Below, piece by piece: positions 17,351 through 25,636 of a stretch of 64,000 bases of DNA (positions within the stretch are counted from its first letter, which is position 1; each line of letters begins with the position of its first letter). A program made the translations under genes and the position numbers. The notes below the pieces were generated by a model, which worked only from the letters and a program-made list of their open reading frames with translations, searched no databases and was not told the DNA's origin. Source of the DNA: a bacterium (GTDB lineage Bacteria > Zixibacteria > MSB-5A5 > GN15 > FEB-12); assembly GCA_020444475.1 (NCBI GenBank), contig JAHLKV010000002.1, forward strand, positions 248,001-312,000. The letters run 5' to 3'.

Positions 17351-17502
17351 GCGTGGTGCACGAGGACGTACACCACGCACGTAGGTCGACGGGATCGTGC
17401 GATGCATGGAGACGTACAACACTTATGGACGTCACCCTTCGACAAGCTCAGGGTGACTTGTGTCGGACAGGATCGCGTGGCGCACGGGGACGTACGCCAC
17501 GC
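17351..17502. repeat. three dispersed palindromic repeats
   Basis: 17351-17378 is a hairpin with arms GCGTGGTG/CACCACGC. 17431-17457 pairs GTCACCCT with AGGGTGAC around TCGACAAGCTC, a palindrome type common in environmental bacterial genomes. 17475-17502 is a second copy of the first family with compensated arms GCGTGGCG/CGCCACGC. A degenerate copy is at about 17396-17422. With the array and copy A they fill the 687-bp space between the epimerase and the protease gene. Confidence 0.8.
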
Positions 17503-17511
17503 ACGGTGAAG

Positions 17512-20502
17512 TCACTTCAGCAAGAGCATCTTTCTCGATGCTTCGAAATCGCCGACCGTCACCTTGTACAAATAGACGCCCGAGGCCAACCCGCCGCCGT
17601 CCCACTCGATCGACACGGTCCCGGCCGAAGACCTTCCAGTGATCCGATCAACCTCCTGACCGAGCGTGTTGTAGACCGTGAGTTGATACTCACCGGCAAC
17701 CGGCAGATCGAACATGATGGTCGTGGTCGGGTTGAACGGGTTGGGGTAGTTCTGTCTCAGAGCAAACTCGGTCGGCAAAGTCGGGTTGTCCGGTTCGTCG
17801 ATATCGGTGGCGGCTTTGATTTCAGCATACTTGATAACCGATGCGGCCGACGCGTTGGCAATCTCTGAAACATTGTCGCCGCCCAGAATCGCAAAGGCAA
17901 CGGTGTCGCGCGCGCCGGGATCGATAGCCATCGGTCCGGCCGCCATCACCTGTATCAGATTTTGCTGTGCGGAGGCATAACGCGTGTACGCGGCCGTATC
18001 GGTGAGCGTCACGAGATACTTCTCCAGATCGAGGAAGCCGTTGCCGCCGAATCCGGGCACCGCGGCCACACTGTCTTTAAACGTCTGTGCCGACGACAGG
18101 GTCCCTTCGAGCATACGCACACCGCGGAAATCACTGAGCACCGGCGTGCCCGCGCTTGAATTGTAGGCCGTCCACATATACTCGTTAAACTCGTCGTAAC
18201 CGCCGGCGTTGAACAGGTAGCTGAATACATCCCAGTCGAGCATGAGGCCAAGGCGAAGGTTGTTCACGGTGGAGCTTTGCTCGTTGACGAGGATATAGCG
18301 CATGATGATGAAATCGTCGTTGGGCGGATCGAAACTGAAGGTTTCCTGGATGATACGTACACCGATCGGATTACTGTTGTTGGAGTCAATAAACGCGCAG
18401 AATGATTGCTGGTCGGCCACCGCACCGGGATCATCGAACCGGAGATAGCCATCATTGGCCGGTCGGAAATCGTTGTCCGAAGCGTAAATGTAGCTGTGCA
18501 CACCGCTGGAGACCTGCACGCTCGAGGTGCTGAGAATGAGCCCGCCTTCCCACAGATAGTTGCCGTCGTCTTTGTAGTCGAACCCGGCCCCCTGCAAAGG
18601 CATCATCGATATCGGTCCCATACCGTAGGTGCCGAAATTTGAGACGGTGAATCTAATCGTCCCGTTGTCGTGCGTGGCGACCGCGCGGTAGTGGCCCGGA
18701 GCAACCAGCACACTCAGGGTCATTGGCATGGCGGCGCCACCGTTGATGGACAGGTCAAACGGCAGCCCGTAAATCGAACTCATTGGTACCTGATCGGAAA
18801 TCGCGATACGGACAATCTCCGGGGCGCTGGCGGTGTCCCCTTCGTTGAGCGTACCAAACGTCACCGAGCCGTTGAGAACGGTCAGCATCGGATCGGTACT
18901 GGTGATAATGCCGGTGACATTAACTGCGGACGAGCCGGTGTTGATAAGCGTCAGGGTTCCTTCGATGGTATCCCCCGGCGACACCGGCGTGTGTGTAAAG
19001 TCATAGATGCGCACGTTGGGCTGACTATTAGTCGCCGACAGGGCATTGAGAGCAGACAGGCAGTTTATCTCACCCCAGCCGCTGGAGTCGTTGACGACAC
19101 TGCTGAAATTCGAACGGTCGGTTGAAGTCAGGATAGCGGTTTTGATCTGATCGACAGTGGCGTTGGGGTTTTTCTGTTTGAGCAGCGCCACCAGTCCGGC
19201 TACCGCCGGCGCCGAGAAGGAGGTACCGTTGACGCTGACATAGGTACCTCCCGGGTTGCTGGTCCGAATCGCATAGCCGGGCGCAACTACATTCGGTTTG
19301 TGGCGGCCGAGGTTGCAGATCGACGGTCCCCGCGATGAGAACAACGCAATACCGACCGAATCGGGCGCCAACGGATCACCAAACACGCGGCTGGCGCCGA
19401 CCGCGAAGCAGTCAAGCGAGTCCAGCGCCCGGTTGGCCGGGTTGGCAATAGACTGGGCGGTTGGTCCTTCGTTGCCGGCGGCGAAGATGTTGACGATCCC
19501 GAGCGCTTCGATATTGTCGATGGCGTCAAAGAAGATGTCTTCGCAGCCGATACCATGGTCACCTTCGGTGAATCCCCAACTATGGTTGATGACATCGGGA
19601 ACGTCGCTGATAGTGTTCGGATTGCCGTCGGGATCGGCCGCCCACTCGAACGCTTCAAGGATGGCATGGCTGACCTGGCTGGGAAGGTCGGTAACGGCGG
19701 CGGATATCCATTTGGCATCGGGCGCCACCCCGGTGGTATCAAATGAGGTCGGATCGCAGCCGACCGCGACGCCCATCACGCGGGTGCCGTGGGTGAAATT
19801 GAAACTGCCGGGGATGACGTGCGGGAAGGTATCCTGGTCGACCGGATCGAACCAGGCCGCCCGCCAGTTACCATCAAGTCCTTTCCAGCGCGCGGCGATA
19901 GCATTGTGGTCACCATCGACACCGGAGTCGAAGGTACAAATCAGCCGACCCTGACCGGTGTATCCGGCTGCCCAGGCGGAGTCGGCACGAATGTGGCGCA
20001 TGGCGCCGCTGGCAGCGTTGGCTTCGTTTACGGCAGTGTTCGACGCGCGACTGTCTTCGGGGACAATCGACTTTATCTGCGGCGGGAGATAGATCTTGTC
20101 GACATCGAAGCGCGACGCCAGATCTTCGAGTTGGTCGGTTTCGACAGTCGCGACGACAATATTGGAAATCCAGTAGGTGCGGATATCCGAGACCAGTCCC
20201 TTCTGCTCCAGAGCGCGAAGTTCGCTCAGGAGTGACGCCTGCAACCGGGCATGGTCGGACTTGAGCTGCTCGATCATCGACTCGTGGCGCTGCTCGCGCG
20301 ACATCGCGCTTTCATTGGCAATCCGCTTGAGCTCGGCCCGGTTGTCGACAGGCGGGAGTTTGATCCAGACGGTAACCTTCTCGCCCGGGGCTTTTGATGC
20401 CAGAACGGAGCCGAGGGCATCCGATAGTTCACCGGCCGACGAGACTGAGACAAGGGCAAGAACCCCGCAGAGGGCGATCAGGAATATGGCGAGTTTTTTC
20501 AT
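17512..20502 (-). CDS. secreted subtilisin-like serine protease with type-IX-like sorting domain
   Basis: A protein of 996 residues from the ATG at 20502, which has a GGAG site; a GTG at 20514 is less likely. The signal peptide ends near SSAGE, then comes a pro-region (~25-165). The S8 domain follows with Asp192 in TFDSGVDG, His238 in HGTRVMG and Ser428 in NGTSFSAP. Residues ~490-900 are beta-rich. The last ~85 residues, with RQNYPNPFNPTTTIMF, TVYNTLGQEV and a terminal KMLLLK, form the same sorting domain as the propeller protein at 8627. It should be exported to the surface or released, as a broad extracellular protease. Confidence 0.9.
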   Translation of the reverse strand: MKKLAIFLIALCGVLALVSVSSAGELSDALGSVLASKAPGEKVTVWIKLPPVDNRAELKRIANESAMSREQRHESMIEQLKSDHARLQASLLSELRALEQKGLVSDIRTYWISNIVVATVETDQLEDLASRFDVDKIYLPPQIKSIVPEDSRASNTAVNEANAASGAMRHIRADSAWAAGYTGQGRLICTFDSGVDGDHNAIAARWKGLDGNWRAAWFDPVDQDTFPHVIPGSFNFTHGTRVMGVAVGCDPTSFDTTGVAPDAKWISAAVTDLPSQVSHAILEAFEWAADPDGNPNTISDVPDVINHSWGFTEGDHGIGCEDIFFDAIDNIEALGIVNIFAAGNEGPTAQSIANPANRALDSLDCFAVGASRVFGDPLAPDSVGIALFSSRGPSICNLGRHKPNVVAPGYAIRTSNPGGTYVSVNGTSFSAPAVAGLVALLKQKNPNATVDQIKTAILTSTDRSNFSSVVNDSSGWGEINCLSALNALSATNSQPNVRIYDFTHTPVSPGDTIEGTLTLINTGSSAVNVTGIITSTDPMLTVLNGSVTFGTLNEGDTASAPEIVRIAISDQVPMSSIYGLPFDLSINGGAAMPMTLSVLVAPGHYRAVATHDNGTIRFTVSNFGTYGMGPISMMPLQGAGFDYKDDGNYLWEGGLILSTSSVQVSSGVHSYIYASDNDFRPANDGYLRFDDPGAVADQQSFCAFIDSNNSNPIGVRIIQETFSFDPPNDDFIIMRYILVNEQSSTVNNLRLGLMLDWDVFSYLFNAGGYDEFNEYMWTAYNSSAGTPVLSDFRGVRMLEGTLSSAQTFKDSVAAVPGFGGNGFLDLEKYLVTLTDTAAYTRYASAQQNLIQVMAAGPMAIDPGARDTVAFAILGGDNVSEIANASAASVIKYAEIKAATDIDEPDNPTLPTEFALRQNYPNPFNPTTTIMFDLPVAGEYQLTVYNTLGQEVDRITGRSSAGTVSIEWDGGGLASGVYLYKVTVGDFEASRKMLLLK

Positions 20503-20645
20503 CCGATTCTCCACTGGATAGACGAACCACAGGAACCTGTATGTAATAGAACAAGATAAACCTCGGTCGGCAACTTGTAAAGCGCGGCGAGCTTTTGTAC
20601 TTTCCGGATCATAGCGTTACACATCGTGCTTTGGGAGAAAGACGT

Positions 20646-21164
20646 ATGGCACAGGATATTGCCCAACTCGATCACGCAACCCTCGTAGGGATGCTTGAGG
20701 ATTTCGCGAAAAACTGGCTGGCTCATGATGGTTTGTGGTTTCAAGCGGCCGAACAGAAGTTCGACATGCAAACCGCAATCGAGCTGGATACCACGGCCTG
20801 GGAGCGGTTCACCGTCATCGAAGCCAAACGGATTATGGCTCGGCACGGGATTGGGGAGAACGCCGGTCTGGAGGGGCTGAAAAGGGCGCTGGGGTTTCGG
20901 CTGTATGCGGTGCTGAATACGCAGGAGATCCGCAACGAGACAGAGAAATCGTTCGAGTTTTACATGGTGGACTGCCGGGTGCAGTCGGCGCGGGCTCGCA
21001 AGCAAATGCCGCTCTTCCCGTGCAAGTCGGTGGGGCTGGTGGAGTATGCCGGTTTCGCGAAGACGATCGATCCGCGGATCAGGACCGAATGTATCGGCTG
21101 TCCGCCCGATGAGCAGGCGGGGAAAGAGTACTATTGCGGGTGGCGGTTTTCGATCGAGGGGTAG
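20646..21164 (+). CDS. DUF6125-like protein, function unknown
   Basis: A 172-residue soluble protein. The start at 20646 has a GGGAGA site. It resembles a family I remember as DUF6125, with the recurrent NWLAHDGLWFQA block near the N-terminus and a cysteine-rich end (FPCKSVGLVEY, CIGCPPDE, EYYCGWRF). Four to five cysteines in the C-terminal half could bind a metal or cofactor. The family name is from memory and unverified. It is divergent from the protease and followed by a repeat cluster. Confidence 0.6.
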   Translation: MAQDIAQLDHATLVGMLEDFAKNWLAHDGLWFQAAEQKFDMQTAIELDTTAWERFTVIEAKRIMARHGIGENAGLEGLKRALGFRLYAVLNTQEIRNETEKSFEFYMVDCRVQSARARKQMPLFPCKSVGLVEYAGFAKTIDPRIRTECIGCPPDEQAGKEYYCGWRFSIEG

Positions 21165-21169
21165 GCACT

Positions 21170-21437
21170 GCCGGGCTGCAAGTTTATCCTGAGCGCAGTC
21201 GAAGGGTAGTCTCGGCCTACCAAGCCTCTCGATTGGCAGAACCGCTTCATGCTTCGCATTCGGGTTCTGCCCTACAACCACAACGCGATATGTCCGAACC
21301 GCAGGGGTTCGGACCTACAACTGCAACTTCGGCAACCCACCTGTCGCCCGCCGCAGGCGGGCTTTAGGTGGGCCACAACGACACCCGCCTGAAGCTTTCT
21401 ACCGTGACTGAAGTCACGGCCACGGGAGTCAGGGGCA
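21170..21437. repeat. cluster of REP-like hairpins
   Basis: Successive hairpins: 21170-21220 (GCCGGGCTGC...CTCGGC then CTAC, interrupted by a CCTGAGC/GTCGAAGG unit); 21235-21275 (GGCAGAACC/GGTTCTGCC with inner ATGC/GCAT, then CTAC); 21292-21318 (GTCCGAACC/GGTTCGGAC, then CTAC); 21336-21376 (CCCACCT/AGGTGGG with inner CCCGCC/GGCGGG, then CCAC); 21402-21423 (CCGTGAC/GTCACGG, then CCAC). All have the foot CTAC or CCAC at the 3' side, i.e. GTAG/GTGG at the 5' side on the minus strand, as in REP elements. It fills the space between two genes. Confidence 0.85.
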
Positions 21438-21452
21438 CGACCACAACGGTAT

Positions 21453-22553
21453 TCACTGTCTGAAAAGCGGTATGGTCCTCAGGCCGGTGGCGGCTTCAAT
21501 CGTGGTCACCTCGTGGGGATGGCGGCAGAGAAGCAGCAGATCGTCGGGGTCGATGTCTGAGAAGTCGAAATCACCGCGATGGCGGTACTCGTTCTCGGAG
21601 CGCCAGTCGGTGATTTTGCCGCGTGACTGAGTTCGCCATCGTGCCATATCGGACGGTGGCGTCCCGCCGGCTGCGTAGTAGTGGACCGGGAGGATGCCCA
21701 GCCGCTCGCCGACCGTTTTTCGAATCCCGATCCCATACGGCTCGAAGGTCATCTGTCCGTAGCGCGCCCGCCATCGCATGAGCGAGACAGCCTCACGCGG
21801 CGCCAGGCCGCTAAACGAAACGGTCGGTGTGTTGCCGGGCATGTGGCGAGCCGACGCCAGCAACATCCGGGTCTTCCCTATTCGCATCAGGGTGTGGAGC
21901 GCGGTCCGAGGGAATTCGGACGAGTTGAGGATGGAACGATAGTAAGAGATGTTTCGCTCGCCGGGCCACGGACCACTACAGGTGCGAGTCCAGTGGAACA
22001 GGAAATCACGTGCGAGGTGATTTATCTCGTCGGAGAGTTCTGCGGGATCAAGGTGGTATCCGCAGGCGTGGCTCCGGTCGGGAGAGGCGCAGCGAAAATC
22101 CTCGATTACCTTCCGTCCATCCGCAGGGGTAGAGATCAGCCGTTCCATCTCTCCGCCTTTGCGGGTGGAGATGGGAATAAGGAGGTCACTGGCGGCCAGG
22201 ACCGCCCGGTCGCGGGCGTGCATGAGATCAGCCCTGCTGCGACGACCTTCGGAGAGACGCACTGCCTCGAAGGTGACGGTGTCACCCCGAATCTCAAACT
22301 GCCGAGAGAAAGCGTTGACCGCATCGCTCTCCGACTCCCCCGACGAAAGAGGAATGAAAAGGCGCATGGGGACGTGATGAATCAGACCGAGCGCGGTGAT
22401 AAGCTCCCAGGTCTGCATGCCGACCGAGCTGCAGAGGGTGAGGTCGTGCTCTTTGATCCACTCGACCGCACGGGCGGCGTTTTGTACCCAGTGGCATTGA
22501 TTGTTCGGATATCTCGGTTGGCGCGATAGCAGCAGGGCTGCGGTTGACGGCAT
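21453..22553 (-). CDS. hypothetical protein, two-part, possible Rossmann-like N-terminus
   Basis: A 366-residue soluble protein with no signal peptide. I do not recognise the family. The N-terminal ~150 residues (YPNNQCHWVQNAARAVEWI, SSVGMQTWELITALG, then DLLIPISTRKGGEM) have alternating strands and helices that would suit a nucleotide-binding Rossmann-type fold. The C-terminal part has an FEPYGIGIRK block and a conserved-looking ITDWRSENEYRHRGD motif with clustered Trp, Glu and Arg, then LLCRHPHEV. It lies 80 bp upstream of the metal-importer operon's last gene but points the same way, so it is downstream of that operon and may be read through from it. Confidence 0.55.
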   Translation of the reverse strand: MPSTAALLLSRQPRYPNNQCHWVQNAARAVEWIKEHDLTLCSSVGMQTWELITALGLIHHVPMRLFIPLSSGESESDAVNAFSRQFEIRGDTVTFEAVRLSEGRRSRADLMHARDRAVLAASDLLIPISTRKGGEMERLISTPADGRKVIEDFRCASPDRSHACGYHLDPAELSDEINHLARDFLFHWTRTCSGPWPGERNISYYRSILNSSEFPRTALHTLMRIGKTRMLLASARHMPGNTPTVSFSGLAPREAVSLMRWRARYGQMTFEPYGIGIRKTVGERLGILPVHYYAAGGTPPSDMARWRTQSRGKITDWRSENEYRHRGDFDFSDIDPDDLLLLCRHPHEVTTIEAATGLRTIPLFRQ

Positions 22554-22633
22554 GTGTTCTCCCCCCGGAGTATAGTTGGTTGCGTATCTGTTCTAAGATA
22601 TCGCCGCACGCAGTACAAACAAGAAAATCAGTA

Positions 22634-23539
22634 TCACATACTTTGGACGGGGGCGGTTTCGTTCTCTCGGGAGGCTCGAACATGACGTTTGGCCGAGATG
22701 CGGCGAACGAGTATAGTTGTGATCATGACGATTGCGAGGATCAGGCCGCTCACGACCGCCATGGCGCCGGAGATTGAAGCATCGATCGCCGAGGCGGCGA
22801 AGAAGCCGCCGATCGCGCTGGCGGCGCCGATAACGCCGGAGAGAACGAGCATGACTGAAAGTCTGTGTGTCAGCAGGTAGGCGGTTGCGCCGGGGACAAT
22901 CAGCATAGCGACTACCAGGATCGCGCCAACCGATTCAAACGCGGCGACGACGGTCAGTGAGACCATGGTCATAAGCAGATAGTGCCAGAGGCGTTCATTC
23001 AGGCCGACCGCCCGGGCCATAGCGGGGTCAAACGAGCAGATCTTGAGCTGTTTGTAGAACGAGAAGATAAACGCGAGATTCGCCAGCAGGACACCGCCGA
23101 GTATCCAGACGGCGCGCGGGCCGAGACTCTTCCCGCCGACAACGGCAACATCCCACGGGGTATAGGCGATCTCCCCGTAGAGCACGCAGTCCTGATCGAG
23201 ATCAATCTGGTCGGCATATATCGCGATCAGGATGACGCCGACCGCAAACATAAACGTGAACACGATGCCGAGAGCGCCGTCGCGATAGACGTTGCGGGTG
23301 CGATCCAGAACTTCAGTCAGGTAGGCGGTCGCAATTCCCATGACCGCGGCGCCTACTATCATCGGGACCACACCGCGACTGGAGGTGATGAGAAAGGCGA
23401 TGACCAGTCCGGGCAGGACCGAATGCGAGATGGCGTCACCAAGCATGGCGTTCTGACGAAGCACCAGAAACGATCCGATGACACCGCAGGCGACGGCAGC
23501 GAGGATGCCGGTCAGCAGGACCCACATGTCGGGACTCAT
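22634..23539 (-). CDS. metal ABC transporter permease (ABC-3 family)
   Basis: A 301-residue membrane protein with about eight to nine hydrophobic segments. It carries the family pattern LVLRQNAMLGDAISHSVLPGL near the N-terminus (residues ~27-47) and VVAMLIVPGATAYLLT later. ABC-3 permeases pair to import Mn, Zn or Fe. Its ATG overlaps the stop of the preceding permease by four bases, so the two are translationally coupled. The last ~20 residues are polar, with no extra domain, unlike its partner. Confidence 0.9.
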   Translation of the reverse strand: MSPDMWVLLTGILAAVACGVIGSFLVLRQNAMLGDAISHSVLPGLVIAFLITSSRGVVPMIVGAAVMGIATAYLTEVLDRTRNVYRDGALGIVFTFMFAVGVILIAIYADQIDLDQDCVLYGEIAYTPWDVAVVGGKSLGPRAVWILGGVLLANLAFIFSFYKQLKICSFDPAMARAVGLNERLWHYLLMTMVSLTVVAAFESVGAILVVAMLIVPGATAYLLTHRLSVMLVLSGVIGAASAIGGFFAASAIDASISGAMAVVSGLILAIVMITTILVRRISAKRHVRASRENETAPVQSM

Positions 23540-24855
23540 TGTGTGCCCTCCCGGCCGATATTCGGTATGGCCTGATGGTGCGGATCGTATTCGGGGCGGT
23601 CGAGCAGTTCTTCGAGCTGCGCTTCCATTTCCGGGGTCATGACGTGCTCGAACTCATCGGCATCGCGGTGGACGTGGTCACCCGGCAGATCGAGATACGT
23701 TGTGAGGTACAACTCCCAGAGGCGGTGGCGTCGGAGGACGCGGGCGCCCTCGACCACGCCGTCTTCGGTGAGCATAAACGACCCGTTGTCCCGCTGGATG
23801 AAATCACGCCGATCCAGATAACGAAGGGCGGCGTTCAGTTCACGGTGCGAGAAAGACCAAGCCTGCTCGATTTGACTGATGCCGTAGCGTCCGGACCAGT
23901 TTTCGTCCTGCTCACCTAATTTATAGAGGGCCTTGAGAATGTGTTCGCGCACGATTTTCCCTCTTCCGTGCCGGTGCTGTCGCAGGCGGGAGATGATACC
24001 GCGTTTGGGCGCGAACAGGATCGAGACCAGGAAGATGAACGAAACAATCACCACCACCCAGGGTCCGGTGGGCAGGCGTGGGGCGAGAAATGATACCCAG
24101 GCGCCAAGCAGCCCGGCAAGGGCACCGAACAAAGCGGACAGCAATACCATCAGCGACAGGCGGTCGGTCCATTGGCGTGCGGCGGCGGCGGGTGTGATGA
24201 GCAGGGCGGCCATGAGTACGACTCCGACGGCCTGCAGGCCGATTGTCACGGCTGCTACGATCATCGTAGTGAGCAGGAATTGGAGCAGGCCGGTCGGAAC
24301 GCCGGCCGATGTCGCAAAGCCGCTGTCGAATGAGATGAGCTTAAACGACCGGAAGCCGACCACCAGTATCGTCAGCAGGATGACCGCCACGGAACCAAGC
24401 AAAGCGACATCGCCCGAGCCGAGCGCGGCCGCCTGGCCGAACAAAAACTTGTCCAGCCCGGCCTGTGTCCCGGCGCCGCTTTTCTGGATGTGGGTGAGGA
24501 TGACGACTCCCAATCCGAAAAACACGGTTAGGACGATCCCGAGTGCGGCATCCTGTTTGATTTTGCTGTATTTCGTTATGGCATTGACCGCCAGGGCGCC
24601 AAGCCAGCCTGAGGCGGCGGCGCCGATCAGCAGCGCCGGCAGGCTTTTGTAGCCCACCACCAGGAACGCCACCCCAACCCCGGGCAGAGCCGCATGAGAC
24701 AAAGCATCCCCGAGCAACGAGCGGCGCTGCAGGTAGGCGAACGCGCCGAGCGCACCCGCCGAAGCGCCGAGCAGGATGGCCCCGGCCACGACCCAGCGAA
24801 CGTTGCCGTCGGCCAGAGAGAAAAAGCGTATCGTCAGATCCCAGAATTCACCCAC
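23536..24855 (-). CDS. metal ABC transporter permease fused to a DtxR-like regulatory domain
   Basis: A 439-residue fusion. Residues ~1-285 are an ABC-3 permease with YLQRRSLLGDALSHAALPGVG and LMAALLITPAAAARQWT. A basic linker (RLRQHRHGRGK) leads to a winged-helix segment (~298-365) and then a DtxR dimerisation-like segment with RRHRLWELYLTTYLDL, HRDADEFEHVMTPEME and YDPHHQAIPNI. The His/Glu-rich end looks able to bind metal. Such fusions occur in related importers. The domain would sit in the cytosol, so it may sense metal and gate transport rather than bind DNA. It overlaps the next permease by 4 bp. Confidence 0.88.
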   Translation of the reverse strand: MGEFWDLTIRFFSLADGNVRWVVAGAILLGASAGALGAFAYLQRRSLLGDALSHAALPGVGVAFLVVGYKSLPALLIGAAASGWLGALAVNAITKYSKIKQDAALGIVLTVFFGLGVVILTHIQKSGAGTQAGLDKFLFGQAAALGSGDVALLGSVAVILLTILVVGFRSFKLISFDSGFATSAGVPTGLLQFLLTTMIVAAVTIGLQAVGVVLMAALLITPAAAARQWTDRLSLMVLLSALFGALAGLLGAWVSFLAPRLPTGPWVVVIVSFIFLVSILFAPKRGIISRLRQHRHGRGKIVREHILKALYKLGEQDENWSGRYGISQIEQAWSFSHRELNAALRYLDRRDFIQRDNGSFMLTEDGVVEGARVLRRHRLWELYLTTYLDLPGDHVHRDADEFEHVMTPEMEAQLEELLDRPEYDPHHQAIPNIGREGTQ

Positions 24856-24864
24856 ACATCACCT

Positions 24865-25632
24865 CTAGCCCTGCCGGGCGATTTTCTCGGCAGCCTGCGA
24901 GAGAAGCTGGAGTTTGCCACCGTAGGTAATGCGAAGGTTTTCCGGCGTAAAGACTTCGGCGGTGGGACCAAACTTAACGAGGCGCATATTGAGCAGCATG
25001 ATGTAATCGAAGTATTCCTCGGCCGTGTTCAGGTCGTGATGCACCACGACCACCGTCTTCTGCTTGCTCTTGAGATCTTTGAGCAGCGTGATAATCGCCG
25101 CTTCGGTAGCCGCATCGACCCCCGCAAACGGTTCGTCCATGAGGTAGATCGATGCGTCCTGGGTGAGGGCGCGGGCCAGAAAAACCCGCTGCTGCTGGCC
25201 GCCGGAGAGCTGTGAGATCTGACGGGTGGCGTAGTCGGCCATGCCGACCTTGTCGAGACAGGCCATCGCGATCTCCTTGTCGCGCTTCGACGGTCGCGCA
25301 AACAAACCCATACGACCGTAACGACCCATCGTGACGACATCCAACGCATCGACCGGAAAGTCCCAGTCTACCGTTTCACGCTGGGGAACATAACCGACCA
25401 GTTCGCGCTGTTTCTCCAACGGTTGACCGTAGATTCGTACATAGCCGGAGAGCACCGGAAGCAACCCCATGATAGCCTTGATCAGGGTCGATTTACCGGC
25501 CCCGTTAGGACCGACCAGCCCGATCAGGGCCCCTTCGGGCAAATCGAAATCAATGTCCCACAGGACCGGCTTTTTGCGATACGCGACCGTCAGGTCGTGC
25601 ACTTCAATCGGCGCCACTGCTGCCGTTCCCAT
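24865..25632 (-). CDS. metal ABC transporter ATP-binding protein
   Basis: A 255-residue ATPase that powers the importer. The Walker A is GPNGAGKST (near residue 40), the signature is LSGGQQQRVFLARAL and the Walker B is IYLMDEPFAGVD, with the switch His in VVHHDLNT. Length and the GRYGRMGLFARPSKRD stretch match the Mn/Zn branch (TroB/MntA/ZnuC). It is 4 bp downstream of the binding-protein gene and 9 bp upstream of the permease fusion in the same operon. Confidence 0.93.
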   Translation of the reverse strand: MGTAAVAPIEVHDLTVAYRKKPVLWDIDFDLPEGALIGLVGPNGAGKSTLIKAIMGLLPVLSGYVRIYGQPLEKQRELVGYVPQRETVDWDFPVDALDVVTMGRYGRMGLFARPSKRDKEIAMACLDKVGMADYATRQISQLSGGQQQRVFLARALTQDASIYLMDEPFAGVDAATEAAIITLLKDLKSKQKTVVVVHHDLNTAEEYFDYIMLLNMRLVKFGPTAEVFTPENLRITYGGKLQLLSQAAEKIARQG

Positions 25633-25636
25633 GGCG

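Noticed and set aside
17431-17457. Novel repeat around TCGACAAGCTC
   Set aside because: This palindrome type is widespread in environmental bacterial genomes, so it is annotated but not reported as new.
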